Made by a program: the position numbers and the translations under genes
Part shown: positions 29,605 through 37,385 of the stretch, one piece after another
Numbering within the stretch: the first letter of the stretch is position 1
Layout: every line of letters starts with the position of its first letter
NCBI GenBank assembly: GCA_018304145.1
Contig: JAGVWU010000002.1
Location: 1-47,408, forward strand
Direction of reading: 5' to 3'
Length of the DNA stretch: 47,408 nucleotides
Origin: Candidatus Pacearchaeota archaeon
Lineage (GTDB): Archaea; Nanobdellota; Nanobdellia; Pacearchaeales; GW2011-AR1
Notes under the pieces: generated by a model
The model's database searches: none
The model's input: only the letters and a program-made list of their open reading frames with translations
Told to the model about the DNA's origin: nothing

Positions 29605-31222
29605 TTTTCACCTCTTTGCCTTGCTGACAATTAATCTCTTTATTATCCTCTAAACCTTCTGGTTCAGTAAAATCCAGGATTTTTATTTCCCTAGTTTTAA
29701 GATTCAATATTGGAACTTTGCAAGGATCTGGAATGTTCCCAACTTTTTCTTCAAATGCTGTTATTGACTGCCAGCAGGAATTGCAAATTATTATTATTCC
29801 ATGGTAATTATCAATATCTGTTCTGTGCAAATCTGCTGTTGTAATTATATCTGGAACTTCTTTAATCAAAAGAGGATCATCAATTGCATGAGGAATATAA
29901 GTCATATCTCCATGAGAAGGAGCCAAATGCCTCCTTAATAATAAATGTTTGACAACTTTTGCCGGATAATGATGTCCATTAATTAACCTTAATTCTTCTA
30001 TTTCTCCCATTATTGGATGCATGCTTGCGCCATGATACATCAAAATTTTAATTCCAGATTTTTCATTTTGAGACTCAATCTCAATCAAGCTTGGATTGCT
30101 TACTAAAAATAGATTTGGAATTTGATGAAGTGCATAACCAAAATCAGTTCCTATTGGTGGCTGAGGCTCTGCAACCCTGACTGCATCATGCTGTCCTGCA
30201 CAATGAATAATTGATATATGTTGAGGTATTTGCTTATAGAAATCTGCGAGCTTTTCATATTGCTGAGTTATGTCTTTTATTGCAAGGTCTTTTTCCTGCC
30301 CTGGATAAACTCCGACTCCGTCTATGGTATCTCCCACAACAAAAATATATTTTATTTTTTTAAGCAGCTGTTTTTGAGGTTCTGTACAGTTTTCTCCATT
30401 AAGCCAGTTTATGAAATTCTGAAAACTTGTTTCTAAAAAGTTTTTTGAACCTATGTGTATATCTGAAATAAAAAGAGAATAAATTTCATTTTCTGTCTTG
30501 TGTTTTTCAGTTAAAAAAGAGTCTGGATAAAAAAAATCATTGACATAAAGAAAATCCTTGGTTCCTGAACATTTAAATCCTATAACATCATCCAAAAGAA
30601 TTTCCTTTGTTTTTTCATAAATCTCTGGCTTGTTTTGAGTAATCAGGAGCTTGGTTCTGTCAGTTAAATCTTCCACTTCCAAAATAACATTTTTATTTTT
30701 TGTCAGGTTTTTACTTGTAACAATTCCTATTATTGAGAAATTTCTGCTGTTTCCTATTATCTTATCAATAGAGATTAAATTTTCAAGTTCTGGCTTTTGC
30801 TGAAGAAGGGATTTTATGAAAAGAAAACGATTTCTAAAATGCTTGACAAAATCTTTGACTTCTAATTTTTGCGAGGCTAAAACCGGGGAAGAGAGAATTT
30901 TTATAAGAGGTTTGTTCTCTAAAATTCCCTTAGAATCTATAATAGATTCTTTTTTAACTTCAACCAAAATAGAAATATTTACAAAAAATTTTTCAACTAA
31001 TTTCTTTTTTTCATTATTTAGCTCAAATAAAATAGGTTTTATTTTTTCCAGATTCTCATTAACCAAAGTCTTTGTTATTAATTTCTTCTTGGAAATGCTA
31101 GCTATTTTGTCTATTATCTCGTTCGCTATTTCCTCATTTCCAAGTTCATTTAGAAAATTAAACATTTCCTGGTCTAAAAGAAAACCTTTTTCTATAAATA
31201 GCTTCAAAATATTTTGTGACAT
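29597..31222 (-). CDS. polB: DNA polymerase D small subunit DP1
   Basis: This 541-residue protein is the proofreading subunit of PolD, a Mre11-like 3'-5' exonuclease. Phosphoesterase motifs are SDIHIGS, GDTIDG, GQHDAVR (for GNHD), YHG, and TADLHRTD (for GHTH), preceded by an OB-fold (SIIGIVTSKNLTKNKNVILE). The N-terminal helical part (about 1-100) is divergent. It starts 13 bases after orc1/cdc6 stops and ends inside the Nudix gene. The order orc1-polB is known in other archaea. Confidence 0.96.
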   Translation of the reverse strand: MSQNILKLFIEKGFLLDQEMFNFLNELGNEEIANEIIDKIASISKKKLITKTLVNENLEKIKPILFELNNEKKKLVEKFFVNISILVEVKKESIIDSKGILENKPLIKILSSPVLASQKLEVKDFVKHFRNRFLFIKSLLQQKPELENLISIDKIIGNSRNFSIIGIVTSKNLTKNKNVILEVEDLTDRTKLLITQNKPEIYEKTKEILLDDVIGFKCSGTKDFLYVNDFFYPDSFLTEKHKTENEIYSLFISDIHIGSKNFLETSFQNFINWLNGENCTEPQKQLLKKIKYIFVVGDTIDGVGVYPGQEKDLAIKDITQQYEKLADFYKQIPQHISIIHCAGQHDAVRVAEPQPPIGTDFGYALHQIPNLFLVSNPSLIEIESQNEKSGIKILMYHGASMHPIMGEIEELRLINGHHYPAKVVKHLLLRRHLAPSHGDMTYIPHAIDDPLLIKEVPDIITTADLHRTDIDNYHGIIIICNSCWQSITAFEEKVGNIPDPCKVPILNLKTREIKILDFTEPEGLEDNKEINCQQGKEVKNA

Positions 31223-31235
31223 TTTTCATTTTGAA

Positions 31236-32438
31236 TTAATTTAAATCAAGAGAGCTTATTAAAATATCTCTAGATTTCGTAACGAGATTTTCCGGAATAG
31301 CCAATTTTATCTCTCTCATTCTTCCTTGCCTGCCTTTGCTTATTACTCTTGCACTTATCAATCCAATCATATCAAATTCTGCTAAAATATCGCTCACTCT
31401 CCTTTGAGTCAGGGCTTCGTTATTGGTTTTTTTGCATAAATCGTAGTAAAAATCAAAAACATCTCCTGTAAAAATACCTTCTTTGAATTTATCAGTCAAA
31501 TCAAATATGGAAAACAAAACTAACTGGAATTGTTTTGGAGCATTTTCTATTATATTCAAAATTTTATCCCTTTCAATTTTATCATTAGCTTCGTCTATAT
31601 GTTTTATTTCAATTTTTGAATTTGATATTCTTTCAGCTATTTCTCCTGCTACTCTCAATAAATCCAAAGCTCTTCTGGCATCTCCATGCTCTCTGGCTGC
31701 ATAAGCTGCACATTTGGCTATGACTCCATCTGAAACAACTCCTGATTTAAAAGCTTCTTCAGCTCTTTTTCTTAGAATGTCCTGCAGTTGAAGTGCATTA
31801 TAAGGAGGAAAAACAATTTCCTCTTCTGAAAGAGAACTTTTTACTCTTGGATCTATCATTTCTAAAAATTTTACATCATTGCTTATGCCTATTATAGAAA
31901 TCTGGGTTTTTCCAAGCTCAGAATTTAGTCTCATTAAATTGTATAAAAAATCATCAGAAATTTTTTTAACAGCCTGGTCTATTTCATCTAAGATAATGAT
32001 AAATAGCTTTTCTTTGTTTTTTTCAATCATATCTATAAATTTTTTATAAACTTCATCGGTTGGAAGCCCTGTTTTTGGAACTTCCCCCCCGAGTTTGTTT
32101 ATTAATTCAGCAAAAATACGATATTCTGTGTCTGCGACTTTTTTAAGTTTGCAATTTATATATTCTATTCTTAAACTATCAGTATCTTCAGAACGTTTAG
32201 TTAATTCATTTGCAACATGCCTGACAGAAATAGTTTTTCCAGTTCCAGTGAGTCCATATACAAATAAATTGCTGGTTTTTTGTCCAAGCAAACTTGGAGC
32301 CAAGATAGAAGCTATGTGTTCTATTTCTTTATCTCTATGTGGAATGGTTTCTGGAGAATAATTAGCTTGAAGGACCTGTTTATTTTTAAACAAGCTTCTA
32401 TCACCTACTGAATTAAAAATTTTATCTAGATTAACCAT
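31236..32438 (-). CDS. orc1: Orc1/Cdc6 replication initiator
   Basis: This 400-residue AAA+ protein binds origin boxes and loads the MCM helicase. It has Walker A GLTGTGKT (62-69), Walker B IIILDEID (147-154), a sensor 1 (IIGISND), sensor 2 around GDARRALDLLRVAG, and a C-terminal winged helix (RRVSDILAEFDMIGLISARV). GGTGA lies 5 bases before ATG, and TTTATAAA at 32482-32489 gives a leader of about 21 bases. It is the first gene of the replication run and faces away from the AT-rich region upstream. Confidence 0.97.
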   Translation of the reverse strand: MVNLDKIFNSVGDRSLFKNKQVLQANYSPETIPHRDKEIEHIASILAPSLLGQKTSNLFVYGLTGTGKTISVRHVANELTKRSEDTDSLRIEYINCKLKKVADTEYRIFAELINKLGGEVPKTGLPTDEVYKKFIDMIEKNKEKLFIIILDEIDQAVKKISDDFLYNLMRLNSELGKTQISIIGISNDVKFLEMIDPRVKSSLSEEEIVFPPYNALQLQDILRKRAEEAFKSGVVSDGVIAKCAAYAAREHGDARRALDLLRVAGEIAERISNSKIEIKHIDEANDKIERDKILNIIENAPKQFQLVLFSIFDLTDKFKEGIFTGDVFDFYYDLCKKTNNEALTQRRVSDILAEFDMIGLISARVISKGRQGRMREIKLAIPENLVTKSRDILISSLDLN

Positions 32439-32481
32439 TTTTCACCTTTTTTATTTGAGTAATAATTAAAAATATTTATGG

Positions 32482-32489
32482 TTTATAAA
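32482..32489 (-). promoter_or_regulatory. TATA box of the orc1 replication run
   Basis: TTTATAAA lies 44-51 bases before the orc1 ATG, which with the GGTGA Shine-Dalgarno implies a short leader instead of a leaderless mRNA. The origin-box-like site lies about 120 bases further upstream, so Orc1 could also act on its own promoter. Confidence 0.6.
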
Positions 32490-32608
32490 TATGATTGTAT
32501 TTTAAAGATTGACCTTGATTTCTTATAAAAAAATACTATAAAAATTGGAAAAACCTCAATAAAACAAGAAAATTATAAAAAATAATAGAAGTTATGAAAT
32601 TTAACACC

Positions 32609-32630
32609 AACACCATTATTTCCTGTGGAA
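32609..32630 (-). promoter_or_regulatory. origin-recognition-box-like site 3
   Basis: On the minus strand TTCCACAGGAAATAATGGTG plus TT is identical at 19 of 22 positions to sites 1 and 2 at 18.0-18.1 kb. It has the ORB layout of a dyad followed by a G-rich end pointing to orc1. Its position in the intergenic region beside orc1 fits an initiator-binding site. Confidence 0.7.
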
Positions 32631-32898
32631 AACTATAAGAATATGTTAGAAGAATGAATTAAGAATGAATTAAGAATGAATTAAAAGAAATTCAAAAAAG
32701 ATAAATAAATAAGCTATAAAATATAATATATATTATAAAATATATATCTCAATATATATTTAAATATAGATTATTAAAAATATTTATTAAATTATTAATT
32801 TTTATAAAAAAACTGGTTTTATCGAATGAAATTAATATATACTATAAATTAATATATACTATATAATATAATAAAGTTTATAAATAAAAATAAAAAAA

Positions 32899-32930
32899 AG
32901 AAACCTTTATTTTAGTTTATAAAGGTTTCT
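32899..32930. repeat. 12-bp-stem hairpin in the origin candidate
   Basis: AGAAACCTTTAT (32899-32910) and ATAAAGGTTTCT (32919-32930) are exact inverted repeats with an 8-base spacer. The element sits at the border between the AT-only stretch and the G-rich part. Confidence 0.7.
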
Positions 32931-32970
32931 ATAAGAAAAGAAGGGGTGGGTGGTTAAAGGAGGATAAATG

Positions 32971-33029
32971 AAATTAAGGAAAAACTGAAGTAAATTAAGG
33001 AAAAACTGAAGTAAATTAAGGAAAAACCT
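32971..33029 (+). repeat. 21-bp tandem repeat, 2.8 copies
   Basis: Units begin at 32971, 32992 and 33013 (AAATTAAGGAAAAACTGAAG then T), the last cut short at GGAAAAACC. They are directly adjacent without spacers, so this is not a CRISPR array. Iteron-like function is a guess from the setting. Confidence 0.75.
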
Positions 33030-33178
33030 CTTGAAAACAACAGAAAAAACCAGGAAAAAATTAATAAAAACAAGAAAAAAATGTATAAACTCGGGTTAAG
33101 TTTTGCTTAAATATGTTGTTATTAATTATGAGAACAAATCACAGAAAACTTTATAAAGAAATTTTTTATAACTAATCT

Positions 33179-33439
33179 ATGGCTATTGATAAAAGACCAC
33201 ATAAAGAAGTATTAAATAAACCTGTTGTTACAAAAGAAGGTAAAAAGTTAGGTATTGTAAAGGACATGACTTTTGAGACTAGGACTGGGGAATTGATACA
33301 CATTGTTTTAAGAGATTCAACACCTTATGCAGTTCAATTGAGTCTTGAAAAATCCCAGCAAGGTGAAACTCTTATACCTTACAACTCTATAATAGCAATC
33401 GGCGATTTTGTTGTTGTTTCTGAAGAAGATTTGGTTTAA
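33179..33439 (+). CDS. PRC-barrel domain protein
   Basis: This 86-residue protein is a single PRC-barrel: LNKPVVTKEGKKLGIVKDMT, then GELIHIVLRD and a C-terminal LIPYNSIIAIGDFVVVSEED. Archaeal stand-alone PRC-barrels are small RNA- or partner-binding beta barrels; some act in cell division (CdpB type). It is divergent from orc1 across the origin candidate. TTTATAAA at 33150-33157 is centred 26 bases upstream, giving a leaderless mRNA. Confidence 0.88.
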   Translation: MAIDKRPHKEVLNKPVVTKEGKKLGIVKDMTFETRTGELIHIVLRDSTPYAVQLSLEKSQQGETLIPYNSIIAIGDFVVVSEEDLV

Positions 33440-33517
33440 GAGTATTATTCATACAAAAGGTATTTTTATTAGTTATAGGAATGTTTAGACAAGGTATTAT
33501 AAGAAATTTACTAAAAA

Positions 33518-33782
33518 TTATTTTAATTTACTTTTTTTCAAATTGCCAATAAAGGCATTGATAGTTGTTAGAGTCTTGGTTATTTTTAATATATCTTTTT
33601 TTGATAAAGAATCATCAAAAAAATAACTCATCTCAGAATTACCAATATTTCCTGCAAAACCATAACTAAGCAACATATCTTATAATATCCTCATCTTTCG
33701 AGAATCCAACCCCTGAACTTTTAATTGATATTTTTGTTCCATTTAAAGATATATTTTTTTCATTTATAAAATAAATTACAAC
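33518..33782 (-). pseudogene. decayed small gene with a frameshift
   Basis: Two coding-like halves lie in different frames: V-V-I-Y-F-I-N-E-K-N-I-S-L-N-G-T-K-I-S, then SSGVGFSKDEDIIRYVA ending in a stop, and then LLSYGFAGNIGNSEMSYFFD, continuing to KKSKLK. One base change in the GATATGTTGCT stretch would join them. There is no start codon at the upstream end. It is most likely a broken remnant of a gene of unknown function. Confidence 0.45.
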
Positions 33783-33933
33783 TTATAGTGAAAGACATAA
33801 ATATTTCACTTATTTTTTATGTCTTTCCCTTGATATCAAAGGCGCAACTGAGAAAATATCAGCGTCCTTTGCTATAAAAGATATTTTGCACTTTACAATA
33901 ATATTTAAAAACCTCTTCTAATATAGATATTTT
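33783..33933. other. intergenic hairpins and promoter before the gene at 33934
   Basis: GAAAGACATAA/TTATGTCTTTC (33790-33800 with 33817-33827) is an exact 11-bp stem. AAAGGCGC (33838-33845) pairs with GCG-CCTTT (33862-33870) with a one-base bulge. TATTTAAA at 33902-33909 lies about 28 bases before ATG 33934. The folds may end transcripts or form a small RNA; the sequence alone does not say. Confidence 0.5.
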
Positions 33934-34350
33934 ATGAAAATAGTTGGGTTTAATCTTTTGAAAATCAATGTTGAAAGAAAGGAAAAACTGGAAGATGAAA
34001 AACTTAGTGTCAATCAAAATATAAACATAAAGGATATTACTGGTGATAGAATAATAATCGGAAAAGAAGAAGCCATAAAAGTGAGATTTAATTTTATAAT
34101 TGATTATTCCAATAATTCTGCTAAAATAGATTTTGAAGGATTGGTTATTATTCTTCCTGAAAAAGATGAAGCAAGACAATTTTTAAAATCCTGGAAAGAC
34201 AGAAAGATTCCTGATGAATTCAAAATTCCTATTTTTAATTTTATAGTTGGAAAGTGCACTATAAAAGCCTTAAGTTTAGAGGATGAATTTGCCCTGCCAC
34301 TGCATTTTCCAATGCCAAGATTGCAACCTGAGAATCAGGAAAATAATTGA
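33934..34350 (+). CDS. hypothetical protein, beta-rich (138 aa)
   Basis: This soluble 138-residue protein begins MKIVGFNLLKINVERKEKLE and alternates long strands (IKVRFNFIIDYSNNSAKIDF, EGLVIILPEKDEARQFLKSW), ending with FALPLHFPMPRLQPENQENN. The strand pattern and the proline-rich end loosely recall SecB-like chaperones, but no diagnostic motif is seen, so I leave it unnamed. A TATA box at the right distance marks the start. Confidence 0.75.
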   Translation: MKIVGFNLLKINVERKEKLEDEKLSVNQNINIKDITGDRIIIGKEEAIKVRFNFIIDYSNNSAKIDFEGLVIILPEKDEARQFLKSWKDRKIPDEFKIPIFNFIVGKCTIKALSLEDEFALPLHFPMPRLQPENQENN

Positions 34351-34401
34351 TAAAAACCTTTTGGAAATAGAGTTCTGATAGATTAAAAATTAAAATTAAA
34401 A

Positions 34402-34764
34402 ATGGGAAAAATAAGAGAAATTGGACGACTGAGAGGGTATGTTAATGAAGGAGATTTAATAAGACTGGTTTGCCGAGGTATGCCAGATATGGTTGGTTAT
34501 TATCAGAATTGCATTCCTTTTAATATTCCTGTTGCAGTTTTTTGCAGATCAGAACAATATTATACAGGAAAAATGTGCGATAGGTTTAATGTTAATCTTG
34601 AAGATGGTTTGGCTTGGGATTGTGAAGGACCTTATGAAACAAAAAAATATAAATTAGTAAAGAGAAATGCAAGTGGAAAATCTGAGATAAGAACCTTTGT
34701 TTTCCGAAGAAGAGATAAAAAAGTTACTCATTTTGAGATTATTAGAAAAGTTAAACCCAAGTAA
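34402..34764 (+). CDS. hypothetical protein (120 aa)
   Basis: This basic 120-residue protein has an N-terminal beta-rich part with four cysteines (C24, C37, C48, C59) and one more (C74), no regular zinc spacing, and a basic C terminus (KNASGKSEIRTFVFRRRDKK is similar to the end region). It follows the gene at 33934 by about 50 bases on the same strand. A 13-bp hairpin follows the stop. The function is unknown. Confidence 0.68.
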   Translation: MGKIREIGRLRGYVNEGDLIRLVCRGMPDMVGYYQNCIPFNIPVAVFCRSEQYYTGKMCDRFNVNLEDGLAWDCEGPYETKKYKLVKRNASGKSEIRTFVFRRRDKKVTHFEIIRKVKPK

Positions 34765-34773
34765 CTTTTAATT

Positions 34774-34821
34774 ATAGGATAAGAAATTAATTTCCGGACA
34801 ATTTACACTTTCTTATCCTAT
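34774..34821 (+). terminator. 13-bp-stem hairpin after the gene at 34402
   Basis: ATAGGATAAGAAA (34774-34786) and TTTCTTATCCTAT (34809-34821) are exact inverted repeats around a 22-base loop, starting 9 bases after the stop codon. It may end or stabilise the mRNA. The long, non-random loop also leaves room for a structured RNA role. Confidence 0.55.
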
Positions 34822-34883
34822 CTATCAAGGAAAAAATTTTCTGAAAATTTATTTCCGTTGATATAATTATTTTTCTCAGCCAT

Positions 34884-34923
34884 AAAAAATACTTTTTTAT
34901 ATTCAAATTAAAAAGTATTTTTT
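34884..34923 (-). terminator. terminator of the metallophosphoesterase gene
   Basis: A 14-bp stem of A-run, TAC and T-run (34884-34897 with 34910-34923) begins 6 bases after the stop of the minus-strand gene. On that strand the RNA hairpin ends in a run of U residues, the form expected of archaeal U-tract termination. Confidence 0.65.
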
Positions 34924-34929
34924 GGGTGA

Positions 34930-35745
34930 TCAAGAATCATGCTTAACAGAATTTAAAAGATTCTTGACATTTCCAAAATCATATTCTTTATTTTCTTTGT
35001 TATTATAGATTATAACATTAAAACCATTCAATTGTTTTGGAGGAATGATTAAAAATCCATGATTATGCTTCTCTTCATTTAATAACTGCAAATCATAACC
35101 AAAAGTTGTCTCAGAAAAGCTTGGAAGGATGTAAACTAAGAAGTTTTTCCATTTCCCCCTTAAAAAACACTTATATTTTTCCCTTTTATATTCATCTGAG
35201 AGAGTTATTGAAGGATGAAGATGCCCAAGGATTAAAATTTTTGAATCCTTTAAACAATCTTTGTATAATTTATCCCCGTGAATGAAACAAATATCTTTAA
35301 ATTTATAATAATTCTTTAATTTAATCTCTCTTTTTCTTGCAATAGGACCCAGTATATTATCATGATTGCCTTTGATTAAAATTATTTTTTCTCTATTATC
35401 TTTTGATTTAATTTTTGCCAATAAATAATCCAATAAATTTATGGTTTCTCTCCATTCTGCATCTGAAATTTCTCCAAATTCATGCTTTAAATCTCCAAGA
35501 ATAACAATTTTTTTTATTGTTATCTTTCTGCTATTTAAAAAATCAAAGATTCGGTTTAATTTATTTAAAATATCTTTTAATTGCATTCTTTGAAAAAGAG
35601 ATTCTCTATAAAGATATTCTTCATAGCCAATATGCAGGTCAGATAAAACCAGAATTTTTTTGTCTATTAACAAGGAATCTTCTAAAAATTGGATTTTATT
35701 TGTGGGTAGTAAGCTCATTTGCTGATGAGGATTGCTTGATTTCAT
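34930..35745 (-). CDS. calcineurin-like metallophosphoesterase
   Basis: This 271-residue enzyme has the five phosphoesterase motifs: SDLHIG (D36, H38), GDLKHEFG, GNHDN, HGD, and GHLHP. Archaeal members of this layout act as nucleases or nucleotide phosphatases; DNA repair is the common suggestion. It is complete, with ATG 35743-35745 and a second ATG at codon 10. It is divergent from purF and separated by about 95 bases. Confidence 0.88.
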   Translation of the reverse strand: MKSSNPHQQMSLLPTNKIQFLEDSLLIDKKILVLSDLHIGYEEYLYRESLFQRMQLKDILNKLNRIFDFLNSRKITIKKIVILGDLKHEFGEISDAEWRETINLLDYLLAKIKSKDNREKIILIKGNHDNILGPIARKREIKLKNYYKFKDICFIHGDKLYKDCLKDSKILILGHLHPSITLSDEYKREKYKCFLRGKWKNFLVYILPSFSETTFGYDLQLLNEEKHNHGFLIIPPKQLNGFNVIIYNNKENKEYDFGNVKNLLNSVKHDS

Positions 35746-35840
35746 AAACTTATGAAAAGAATAGGGATTAAAAATTTATGGTTTTTTATTATATTCTAGA
35801 TACGCTATGTGTTTAAAAAGCAGGATTTTTTCCTTAGGAT

Positions 35841-37385
35841 ATGGGTGATAATTTAAAAGAAGAGTGTGGAATTTGCGGTATTTATTTAAAAAATCCCATT
35901 AAAAATAGTGAATTGATTTCTTATAATCTGGACTTAATGCTGAATCGAATGCAGAGAAGAGGGCAGACTGGATCTGGTATTAGTATTTTTAAAATTAGAG
36001 AAGGTAAGTATGGTAAAGTTCTTAAAACCTTAAAAAAACCCGGGCTTGTTAGCAATCTTTTTGGCGGAGAGAATTTAGATTTAAGAAAAAAAATAATCAA
36101 AGAGAATAATGGGATTGCTGGAATTGGTCATGTAAGATACGGAACATCAGGTAATCGTGGAAATACCTTGGATTTATTACAACCATTTTTAAGAAGACAT
36201 GGAAAAAAGTGGAAAAAGTTTTCAATTTGCTTTAATGGGAATCTAGCAAATTACCCTGAACTCGAGGAAGAATTAAGAAAAAGAGATTATGATTTGGAAA
36301 CTGATGTGGATACTGAGGTAATTATGCATTTATTTTCTCTGGGAATTAAAAAATTTTCTGATGAAAATAATGAGGTTAAACCAGACTTTTTTGATTTATC
36401 AAATTTTGTTATGCAACAAATAGATGGAGCATTTAATATTCTTTTATTGTTTGGAGATGGAAACCTTATTGCAATAAGAGATTCCTATGGATTTAAGCCT
36501 CTTGTTTGGGGGGAGAATCAGGATTTTTATGCAATAGCTTCAGAGAGTGTTGCATTAGAAAGAATAGGAATTAGAGATATTCAAGTTGTGCCTCCTGGAA
36601 GCGTGATTATTTTTAATGCAAATGGTGTTTTTTTAAAACAATTATTTTTTAATCAAAAAAAAGCATTTTGTCAATTTGAAGCTATTTATTTTTCAGATAG
36701 TGGTTCATTGTTTGAAGGAAAATCTATTTATGAAATAAGAAGAAATTTAGGTAAAGAGCTTGCAAAAGCCGAACCTTTAAAAGAGTTTATTAAAAAAAAT
36801 AAAAAAAATTATGTTGTTGTTCCTGTTCCTGAAACTTCGAACGCCGCTGCAGAAGGATTTGCAGAAATCTTAGGGTTATCCTTTAGGCCGCTTGGACTAA
36901 GAAAGCTTGATAAAACCCGCGGATTCATCAACGAGTATGAAAAAAGAGAGGATATTATGAATAGAATTTATGATGTTATTAAAGAAATTTTTCAAGACAA
37001 AGAGGTCTTTTTAATTGAGGATAGTATAATCCGAGGAGAAACCTTAGGCAAAACTATAAATTTGATTAAAAATACTAATCCAAAAGCGATTCATGTTAGA
37101 GTAACTGAACCTAAAGTTTGTCATCCTTGCTTTTATGGGGTTGATATGTCAACTTATGGAGAGTTTATTGCAAATGTTTGTGATTCTTTAAATCTAGAAG
37201 AGGAAATAGCAAAAAAAATTGGTGCAGATACTTTTTTTTATCAAAAATTTGAAGGATTGATAAATTCTTTAGGATTTGATAAAAATGAAATTTGTCATGC
37301 TTGTTTAACTGGAGATTACCCTACTGAATTTGGAAAAAAAAGAGCAGAAGAAGCATTAAAGAAATTCAAAGATCAAAAAATATAA
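35841..37385 (+). CDS. purF: amidophosphoribosyltransferase
   Basis: This 514-residue enzyme makes phosphoribosylamine from PRPP and glutamine, the first step of purine synthesis. The N-terminal nucleophile is C9 in EECGICGIY after an 8-residue propeptide. The glutaminase domain has RMQRRGQTGSG, GHVRYGTSGN and NGNLAN, and the transferase domain has the PRPP loop LIEDSIIRGET. Cysteines in KVCHPCFYGVD and EICHACLTGDYPTEF match the Fe-S ligands of the Bacillus-type enzyme. GTTTAAAAAGC lies about 26 bases upstream. No other purine gene is in the window. Confidence 0.94.
   Translation: MGDNLKEECGICGIYLKNPIKNSELISYNLDLMLNRMQRRGQTGSGISIFKIREGKYGKVLKTLKKPGLVSNLFGGENLDLRKKIIKENNGIAGIGHVRYGTSGNRGNTLDLLQPFLRRHGKKWKKFSICFNGNLANYPELEEELRKRDYDLETDVDTEVIMHLFSLGIKKFSDENNEVKPDFFDLSNFVMQQIDGAFNILLLFGDGNLIAIRDSYGFKPLVWGENQDFYAIASESVALERIGIRDIQVVPPGSVIIFNANGVFLKQLFFNQKKAFCQFEAIYFSDSGSLFEGKSIYEIRRNLGKELAKAEPLKEFIKKNKKNYVVVPVPETSNAAAEGFAEILGLSFRPLGLRKLDKTRGFINEYEKREDIMNRIYDVIKEIFQDKEVFLIEDSIIRGETLGKTINLIKNTNPKAIHVRVTEPKVCHPCFYGVDMSTYGEFIANVCDSLNLEEEIAKKIGADTFFYQKFEGLINSLGFDKNEICHACLTGDYPTEFGKKRAEEALKKFKDQKI

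Larger units (their letters stand above)
32439..33178. other. candidate replication origin region (740 bp, no gene)
   Basis: This long gap between divergent orc1 and the PRC-barrel gene is extremely AT-rich (especially 32700-32900). It holds an origin-box-like site (32609-32630), three 11-bp direct repeats AAGAATGAATT (32649-32682), paired TTAATATATACTATA repeats (near 32830 and 32847), a 12-bp hairpin (32899-32930), a G-rich GGGGTGGGTGG (32943-32953) and three 21-bp repeats (32971-33029). AAAGGAGG at 32957-32964 precedes only a six-codon frame. Position next to orc1 is the classic archaeal origin layout. Confidence 0.6.

Noticed and set aside
32971-33029. CRISPR array
   Set aside because: The 21-bp units are directly adjacent without spacers and there are no cas genes. 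The repeats at 14262 and 40741 are coding tandem repeats.
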